Source of the DNA: Pirellulales bacterium
GTDB taxonomy: Bacteria; Planctomycetota; Planctomycetia; Pirellulales; UBA1268
Reading direction: 5' to 3'
Assembly: GCA_017853835.1 (NCBI GenBank)
Contig: JAFMIU010000012.1
Span: 1-58,252 of the forward strand
Length of the DNA stretch: 58,252 nucleotides
Shown: positions 54,242-58,252 of the stretch, piece by piece
How the letters are laid out: each line of letters starts with the position of its first letter
How positions within the stretch are numbered: position 1 is the stretch's first letter
Position numbers and translations under genes: made by a program
Notes under the pieces: generated by a model
The model's database searches: none
Told to the model about the DNA's origin: nothing
Seen by the model: only the letters and a program-made list of their open reading frames with translations

Positions 54242-54742
54242 TCACCAGTCGGGCCGCGCAAGCGGCTGGCCCGACTCGTCGCGGCCGACCTCGTAGATAT
54301 GGAGCTGATCGAGCCATCGGAGGAGTTCCTCCGATTCGAAAAGCTTGGGAACGCCCTCACCAGGCTCCAGATGGGCGAAGAACAGTTCGGCCTCGCCTTG
54401 GAGCCTGTCGCCGACGGTGCTGGTCACCTTGGTGAGTGAACCGGCCGGCTTCAGATCGAGAATCTCTGCCCGAAATCGGATCGTGTCGCCGGGCACCGCG
54501 TCGAAGTGAAACACGGCCGACGCCACCTTCGCGAGCACCACCCGCCGGTTGTAGTCGATGGCATCGGCCACGAGCAGCCCGGCCGCCTGGGCCATCCCTT
54601 CGACGATCAGGGAGTTTGGCATGATCGCCACGCCCGGGAAGTGGTCGTGGAGATGCTCCTCCGCCAGCGACACGTTCTTCACGGCCGTGGCGTGCTTGCC
54701 GCGGATGAACTCCTCGTAACGGTCGATCCAAAACCAGCGCAT
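54242..54742 (-). CDS. Atypical FabA/FabZ-like dehydratase
   Basis: 166 residues. Hot-dog fold with DHFPGVAIMPNSLIVEGMAQ: the catalytic His 34 and Glu 48 are kept, but the usual MPGVL is replaced by MPNSL, which marks a divergent subfamily. VSLAEEHLHDHFPG aligns with the neighbouring dehydratase at 55375 (VSLAEEYLGDHFP), so the two are related paralogues. Between acp and fabF in one transcript. Confidence 0.85.
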   Translation of the reverse strand: MRWFWIDRYEEFIRGKHATAVKNVSLAEEHLHDHFPGVAIMPNSLIVEGMAQAAGLLVADAIDYNRRVVLAKVASAVFHFDAVPGDTIRFRAEILDLKPAGSLTKVTSTVGDRLQGEAELFFAHLEPGEGVPKLFESEELLRWLDQLHIYEVGRDESGQPLARPDW

Positions 54743-54813
54743 GAAATCCTTCGCGGCGGGCCGCTGCTCTCAGGGGAAGCTGTGCGGAGCGATCAGCCCC
54801 GCAGGCCGAAGCC

Positions 54814-55200
54814 CTACTGGCCCAGCTTGCTCGCGACGTACTTCACCATGTCCTCCACGGTGAGCGTGTTCGCGAAGTTTTGCACGCTGGGATTCGCCTC
54901 AAACTTGGTGAGGTCGGCAAAGGGCATCCGCGCCTTCAGCGCGGCGATGCCGGCCGGCGTCACCTTGCCATCCGTCACGAACTCCGAGCTCGACAGCACG
55001 TCTTCGGGGAACAGTTCGCCCCGGGAGATCTTGATGTTGAACGCTTTTTCGAGACGAAACACGATGTCCAGAAAGTCGATCGATTCCGCACCGAGGTCAC
55101 CAACCATGGTGGCACCCGGGGTGACATCGTCTTCGTCCACGCCCAGCGCATCGACGAGGGCAGACTTCACCTTTTCGAAGATTTCATCACGAGACGGCAT
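54814..55200 (-). CDS. Acyl carrier protein, long form with an insert
   Basis: 128 residues from the ATG at 55200 (MPSRDEIFEKVKSALVDALG). The 4'-phosphopantetheine site is Ser 40 in VGDLGAESIDFLDIVF, with helices I and II canonical. After helix II about 40 extra residues follow (KISRGELFPEDV, FVTDGKVTPAGIAALKARMPF), before the final helix TLTVEDMVKYVASKL. The standard ACP has ~77 residues, so this is a dedicated second ACP. It sits between two dehydratases. Confidence 0.92.
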   Translation of the reverse strand: MPSRDEIFEKVKSALVDALGVDEDDVTPGATMVGDLGAESIDFLDIVFRLEKAFNIKISRGELFPEDVLSSSEFVTDGKVTPAGIAALKARMPFADLTKFEANPSVQNFANTLTVEDMVKYVASKLGQ

Positions 55201-55374
55201 CGACGATTCACCTTGAGAATGGGAGGGTAGGAACTGCCCGCAGGGCGACGATGTTGTAATGTCGGCCTGCCCGCATGAAAACCCGAACTTGCCTATTTTC
55301 CACCCGCGAAAAAGGGCCAAGCGGAAAAACCCGCCAAGAAATGGCGAATCCAGGAAGGCTGTAAGCCCGTCGGC

Positions 55375-55920
55375 CTACCCGCCAACCGCCGCCGAGGCGG
55401 CCGGGGTGGCCGCCCCCGACCCGTAGACCACCTGCCGCTGGGAGAGCCCGCGACTTGGGTGGAGCAACGCCCAGAGCTTCCGCATCTCCGACCGCACTCG
55501 GGCATCCAGTGCGGCCCCGTGGTGAAGCCGATCCGCCATGTTGTAGCGTTCGAGAATGAGTCTGGCGGTCAGGCTCGTGCGGTCGCCCACCATCCCGCTC
55601 GCCTTGACGGTGGTCGTGGTGGCGTCCTGCGACTGCACCTGGGCCGTCACCGTCAGCACGCGGCCCGGTTCGGCAAAATCACCGTACTTCACGTTTTTGG
55701 CGGTCCGCAGCACCACCATGCTGTGGGCGAAGTCTTCGCCGAGTCGGATCGTCCAGGCTGCGGCCTGCGTCATCGCTTCGAGCATCAACACGCCGGGCAG
55801 CACCGGAAAACGGGGGAAGTGATCGCCGAGGTATTCCTCGGCGAGCGACACCGTCTTGATGGCCGTGATCGATTTGCCGGGCTCCACGTCCAGAACCCGA
55901 TCGAGCAGCGTAAACCGCAT
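55375..55920 (-). CDS. fabZ: FabZ-like 3-hydroxyacyl-ACP dehydratase
   Basis: 181 residues. Motif GDHFPRFPVLPGVLMLEAMTQAAAW places the catalytic His at 34 and Glu at 48, with standard FabZ residues. A ~30-residue C-terminal tail beyond the fold ends in an Ala/Gly stretch. First gene of the fabZ, acp, fabZ-like, fabF run; the 174 bp gap to acp may hold an independent ribosome binding site or promoter. Confidence 0.9.
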   Translation of the reverse strand: MRFTLLDRVLDVEPGKSITAIKTVSLAEEYLGDHFPRFPVLPGVLMLEAMTQAAAWTIRLGEDFAHSMVVLRTAKNVKYGDFAEPGRVLTVTAQVQSQDATTTTVKASGMVGDRTSLTARLILERYNMADRLHHGAALDARVRSEMRKLWALLHPSRGLSQRQVVYGSGAATPAASAAVGG

Positions 55921-55998
55921 CGCACCTTCTCCAGATTCAGCCTCGATCCGCCGCCAAACCTCTTCGCGAGTGTTTCGGCGAGCCGGAAGTGAGCCGAG

Positions 55999-56026
55999 AG
56001 TATAGGTGCCGGGCCTTCCCCCACAA
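55999..56026 (-). promoter_or_regulatory. Promoter TTGTGG-N16-TATACT for the fabZ cluster
   Basis: On the minus strand, TTGTGG (56021-56026) and TATACT (55999-56004) are 16 bp apart, putting a start about 70 nt upstream of the fabZ ATG at 55920. Confidence 0.4.
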
Positions 56027-56252
56027 CCGCGAACCGCCGCCGTGCGACGCAGTTTTCTTCGGGTCGAGGCAGCACAATCGTCTCGACTGGGAGAGTTCCC
56101 GATCGCGGCATGATCGCCCCTCGCCCGGGCCGATTCACGAGGCCTTTGGCCGCCGGCACCTGGCCTTGAGCCAACGCTGGGGCCAGCCGCGTCCGGCCAT
56201 GAGCGGGGCGGGGACCGCCGAGGACTCGTGGACGGGTATGCTCGGCGGCGGA

Positions 56253-56266
56253 AGAAGCATGCTTCT
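56253..56266. promoter_or_regulatory. 14-bp perfect palindrome upstream of fhcC
   Basis: AGAAGCATGCTTCT is self-complementary. With the flanking GCGG (56248-56251) and CCGC (56267-56270) it makes a near-18-bp inverted repeat with one bulged A. It lies 24 nt before the fhcC ATG and just below the TATGCT box, so it could be an operator or a leader hairpin. Confidence 0.35.
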
Positions 56267-56290
56267 CCGCTGCCCGTTCACGAATCCTCC

Positions 56291-57115
56291 ATGCCACTCG
56301 TTCTCGTTCCCCGAACCGACGCCTCAGGGCCGCTGTCCATCGATGCCTCGGGCCTGGCACCCGACCGCGTCGCCTCCATGACGGCCGAGGCAGTGGCACG
56401 CCTTCCACTCCTGACCGACTGCCGCCCCTGTCCGCTCGGCGACCTCTTTCAGGTGTCGGGCCACGCAAGCGATAGGGTGATCGAATGCCGCGGCGACTTC
56501 TCGAGAGTTCATTTCCTGGCGGCGGGCATGCAGTCGGGCACCGTGCGAGTCAGGGGCGACGCGGGCCGACATGCCGGTGAGGGCATGACTGGAGGCCGTC
56601 TGGAAATCGCCGGTTCCGCAGGCGACTGGCTGGCGGCCGACATGACCGGCGGCGAGGTGATGGTGTCGGGAAACGTGGGCGACAACGTGGCGGCGGCCCT
56701 GCCCGGCAGCCCCATGGGCATGCGGGGGGGCGTGGTGGTGGTGCACGGGTCGGCCGGAGCGCTCGCGGGAAGCCGCCTGCGTCGTGGCCTGATCGCCATC
56801 GCGGGACACTGCGACGCCGCGCCGGGCTTCGAGATGCTGGCGGGAACACTCGTTGTTGCCGGACGCGTCGGACGCGATCCCGGGCTCGGCATGCGGCGTG
56901 GATCGATCGTGAGTTTGACGCACGGCTCGTCGCCGCCGGCCACGTTCACCCGAGGCGCGGCGTGGCGGCCGTCCTTCCTGCCCCTGCTTTTGACGCGGCT
57001 GGGGGAACGGGGATTCCGGCCGGCAGCAGCAGCCCTGAGGGTGACGGCCTGGCGGCAGTGGCACGGGGACGGGTTGGCCGGGGGCCGGGGGGAGCTGCTG
57101 CAGCCGGACCCGTAA
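56291..57115 (+). CDS. fhcC: Formyltransferase/hydrolase complex subunit C (formylmethanofuran dehydrogenase subunit C family)
   Basis: 274 residues from the ATG at 56291 (MPLVLVPRTDASGPLSIDAS). A right-handed beta-helix shared with the GltB C-terminal domain is built of GxxGxxxGxxMxxG units: GDAGRHAGEGMTGGRLEIAG, GDWLAADMTGGEVMVSG, GVVVVHGSAGALAG, GTLVVAGRVGRDPGLGMRRG. The subunit has a structural or cofactor-arranging role in the complex that releases formate. It is 17 kb from fhcBA. A weak divergent neighbour is fabZ. Confidence 0.9.
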   Translation: MPLVLVPRTDASGPLSIDASGLAPDRVASMTAEAVARLPLLTDCRPCPLGDLFQVSGHASDRVIECRGDFSRVHFLAAGMQSGTVRVRGDAGRHAGEGMTGGRLEIAGSAGDWLAADMTGGEVMVSGNVGDNVAAALPGSPMGMRGGVVVVHGSAGALAGSRLRRGLIAIAGHCDAAPGFEMLAGTLVVAGRVGRDPGLGMRRGSIVSLTHGSSPPATFTRGAAWRPSFLPLLLTRLGERGFRPAAAALRVTAWRQWHGDGLAGGRGELLQPDP

Positions 57116-57138
57116 TTCAGCCGATTTGAGGAGGCGTC

Positions 57139-57167
57139 TTTCACCTCCCCCGATCCTCGGCTATTCT
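57139..57167 (+). promoter_or_regulatory. Possible promoter for rpsL-rpsG
   Basis: TTTCAC (57139-57144) and TATTCT (57162-57167) at a 17-bp spacing, 40 nt upstream of the rpsL ATG. The -35 match is poor. Confidence 0.3.
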
Positions 57168-57207
57168 CTGGGATTCCCGAATCCCAAGCCCCTCCTGACC
57201 GGACCCC

Positions 57208-57576
57208 ATGCCCACGATCAGCCAGCTCGTTCGCAGTCGCCGCCGTCCCAAGCGGAAGTTTTCGAAGTCTCCCGTGCTCGACCGCTGCCCCCAGAAGCGC
57301 GGCGTCTGCCTTCAGGTTCGCACGATGACCCCGAAGAAGCCGAACTCGGCCCTTCGAAAGATCGCCCGCGTGCGGCTCTCCAATCAAAAGGAAGTCACGG
57401 TCTACATTCCCGGCGAAGGCCACAACCTTCAGGAGCACTCGATCGTGCTCGTGCGTGGCGGTCGTGTTCGCGACCTCCCAGGCGTGCGATACCACATCAT
57501 CCGTGGTGCGCTCGACACGCTGGGTGTTCAGGGACGAAAGCAGTCTCGCAGCCTCTACGGCGCGAAGAAGGGCTGA
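57208..57576 (+). CDS. rpsL: 30S ribosomal protein uS12
   Basis: 122 residues. Decoding-site signatures: [18 protein letters not shown] with Lys 43, and [30 protein letters not shown]. The residue at position 88 (E. coli numbering with Met) is Arg, encoded by CGC at 57469-57471, where E. coli has Lys; Lys-to-Arg at this site is a classic streptomycin-resistance change. Asp 89, the usual methylthiolated residue, is present. Followed by rpsG after 52 bp, as in the str operon. Confidence 0.97.
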   Translation: MPTISQLVRSRRRPKRKFSKSPVLDRCPQKRGVCLQVRTMTPKKPNSALRKIARVRLSNQKEVTVYIPGEGHNLQEHSIVLVRGGRVRDLPGVRYHIIRGALDTLGVQGRKQSRSLYGAKKG

Positions 57577-57628
57577 TCCCTCGACCATCACGATTCACCA
57601 CCACATCCAACGCTCCGCCTAGAGAACC

Positions 57629-58099
57629 ATGGGAAACATCACCGCCAGCCGCGAACAGCTCCGCCCCGATCCTCGGTATGGGTCGCTTCTTGCCAGCAAG
57701 TTCATCAACTGCCTGATGGAAGACGGCAAGAAGAGCGTCGCCCAAAACCTCTTCTACAAGGCGATGGACATCGTCTCGAAGAAGATCACCGACGCGGAGC
57801 CGATCGAGATCTTCAACCGTGCCATCGAAAACGTGAAGCCTGCGGTCGAGGTTCGTTCGAAGCGCGTGGGTGGTGCCGCCTACCAGGTGCCGATGCAGGT
57901 GAATCGCAACCGCCAGCAGTCGCTCGCGATCCGCTGGGTGCTCCAGGCCGTTCGTGAGAAGAAGGGCCGTGGCACCTACGAGAAGCTTGCCGAGGAAATC
58001 ATCGCCGCCTACAAGCGGGAAGGTGCCGCGGTGACCAAGCGCGACAACGTGCACCGCATGGCGGATGCGAATAAGGCCTTCGCGCATTTCGCCTGGTGA
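57629..58099 (+). CDS. rpsG: 30S ribosomal protein uS7
   Basis: 156 residues, standard length. Signatures: [67 protein letters not shown] and the C-terminal [18 protein letters not shown]. The stop TGA (58097-58099) lies in the loop of a perfect 13-bp hairpin whose left arm encodes the last four residues. fusA would be expected next, outside the window. Confidence 0.97.
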   Translation: MGNITASREQLRPDPRYGSLLASKFINCLMEDGKKSVAQNLFYKAMDIVSKKITDAEPIEIFNRAIENVKPAVEVRSKRVGGAAYQVPMQVNRNRQQSLAIRWVLQAVREKKGRGTYEKLAEEIIAAYKREGAAVTKRDNVHRMADANKAFAHFAW

Positions 58100-58113
58100 A
58101 CCAGGCGAAATGC
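58084..58113 (+). terminator. 13-bp hairpin with the rpsG stop in its TGAA loop
   Basis: Arms GCATTTCGCCTGG (58084-58096) and CCAGGCGAAATGC (58101-58113) are exact complements; the loop is TGAA. Stable, without a T run. It may slow or end transcription after rpsG, protect the 3' end, or be part of a repeat element. Confidence 0.55.
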
Positions 58114-58143
58114 CCGTTCCACGCCTGCAAAGCCATCCTGGCC
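58089..58143 (+). repeat. Direct repeat, copy 1 (about 55 bp, period 109 bp)
   Basis: Identical to 58198-58252 as far as the window allows. It starts inside the rpsG 3' end and continues into a hairpin (58123-58152). Confidence 0.75.
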
Positions 58144-58152
58144 TTTGCAGGC
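58123..58152. terminator. 10-bp hairpin downstream of rpsG
   Basis: GCCTGCAAAG (58123-58132) pairs with CTTTGCAGGC (58143-58152) over a 10-nt loop. Two smaller hairpins follow, ATGC-TTC-GCAT (58163-58173) and GATCGC-CTCCT-GCGATC (58178-58194), giving a ladder of four stem-loops within about 110 bp. Confidence 0.5.
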
Positions 58153-58197
58153 TGAGAGCCGAATGCTTCGCATCCGGGATCGCCTCCTGCGATCTCC

Positions 58198-58252
58198 TCG
58201 CCTGGTGAACCAGGCGAAATGCCCGTTCCACGCCTGCAAAGCCATCCTGGCC
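58198..58252 (+). repeat. Direct repeat, copy 2 (cut by window edge)
   Basis: Second copy of the 58089-58143 unit, 109 bp further on; it keeps an 8-bp stem (TCGCCTGG/CCAGGCGA) but lost the outer pairs of copy 1. More copies may lie beyond the window. Confidence 0.7.

Larger units (their letters stand above)
55921..56290. other. 370-bp divergent intergenic region
   Basis: Between fabZ (minus) and fhcC (plus). No gene, tRNA or repeat seen. It holds a TTGTGG-N16-TATACT promoter for fabZ, a TATGCT element (56237-56242) for fhcC, and a palindrome described separately. Confidence 0.6.

Noticed and set aside
55201..55320. 40-residue extension of the acyl carrier protein
   Set aside because: MPSRDEIFEK matches the ACP helix I start, and the extension has no helix-like or targeting features.
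1..58252. CRISPR arrays, insertion sequences, integrases, toxin-antitoxin or phage-defence genes
   Set aside because: None of the proteins or repeats match; composition is even and all genes look chromosomal.

Overview
The window is a gene-dense, very GC-rich bacterial chromosome segment with 54 protein genes, no rRNA or tRNA that I can see, and no mobile elements, phage genes or CRISPR arrays. It looks like a planctomycete (Planctomycetota, probably the Pirellulales). The pointers are a DUF1559 prepilin-like protein with the H-X9-DG tail, two transmembrane squalene-cyclase-repeat proteins, a split three-gene proton-translocating transhydrogenase, tetrahydromethanopterin-linked fhcA, fhcB and fhcC genes, a giant low-complexity DUF4175-like membrane protein, and a fatty-acid cluster with an oversized acyl carrier protein. 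Assignment is by gene content read by eye, not by a search.

Layout. 1-6642 (minus): a gliding-type ABC exporter pair (the permease is cut by the window edge), nadB, and a 1245-residue membrane protein whose central ~540 residues are Gly/Ser/Asp/Gln-rich. 6835-9029 (plus): lpxK coupled to a family 2 glycosyltransferase. rpmG (minus) follows, then two paralogous membrane-anchored alpha/alpha-toroid proteins, a small membrane protein, a 32-residue basic protein, a FabZ-like dehydratase and trmB (all plus). purF and proB are divergent, and proB overlaps a CNNM/CorC-type transporter gene. 19022-23331 (minus) is a three-gene ABC exporter operon. A DUF1559 gene faces a Gly-rich lipoprotein, followed by rplM-rpsI and a DUF3748 beta-propeller protein. 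28282-31299 is pntAA-pntAB-pntB. 31325-34049 (minus) is scpA, an RNase Z-like gene and hemW, translationally coupled. 34158-39413 (plus) is a HIT protein, a dGTPase-like protein, a PIN/TRAM membrane protein, fhcB and fhcA. Then come hpt with a glycosyltransferase (minus), and an esterase and an FAD oxidase (plus). 43506-49472 (minus) is fbaA-kdsD-kdsC and a 1059-residue OstA/LptA-like protein. Two small membrane proteins, an MFS transporter and a Cys-repeat lipoprotein follow. 52927-55920 (minus) is a fabZ/acp/fabZ-like/fabF cluster. fhcC, rpsL and rpsG close the window, which ends in a block of hairpins and a 109-bp-period repeat.

Functional threads. Envelope biogenesis recurs: LpxK and the Kdo genes kdsD/kdsC next to an OstA-like giant support a Gram-negative-type lipopolysaccharide in this lineage. 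The Fhc subunits indicate tetrahydromethanopterin C1 oxidation, with genes split over two places here. Promoter-like -10 elements (TATACT, TACACT, TAGAAT, TATGAT) recur shortly upstream of starts, and many genes overlap by ATGA or GTGA. The most unusual items are the lipoprotein with tandem CxxGx pentapeptides, the Cys-bearing toroid pair, the giant OstA-like protein in the lptC/lptA position, the basic 32-residue protein with a bL37-like core, Arg at S12 position 88, and the rpsG stop codon lying in the loop of a perfect 13-bp hairpin that belongs to a repeated element.
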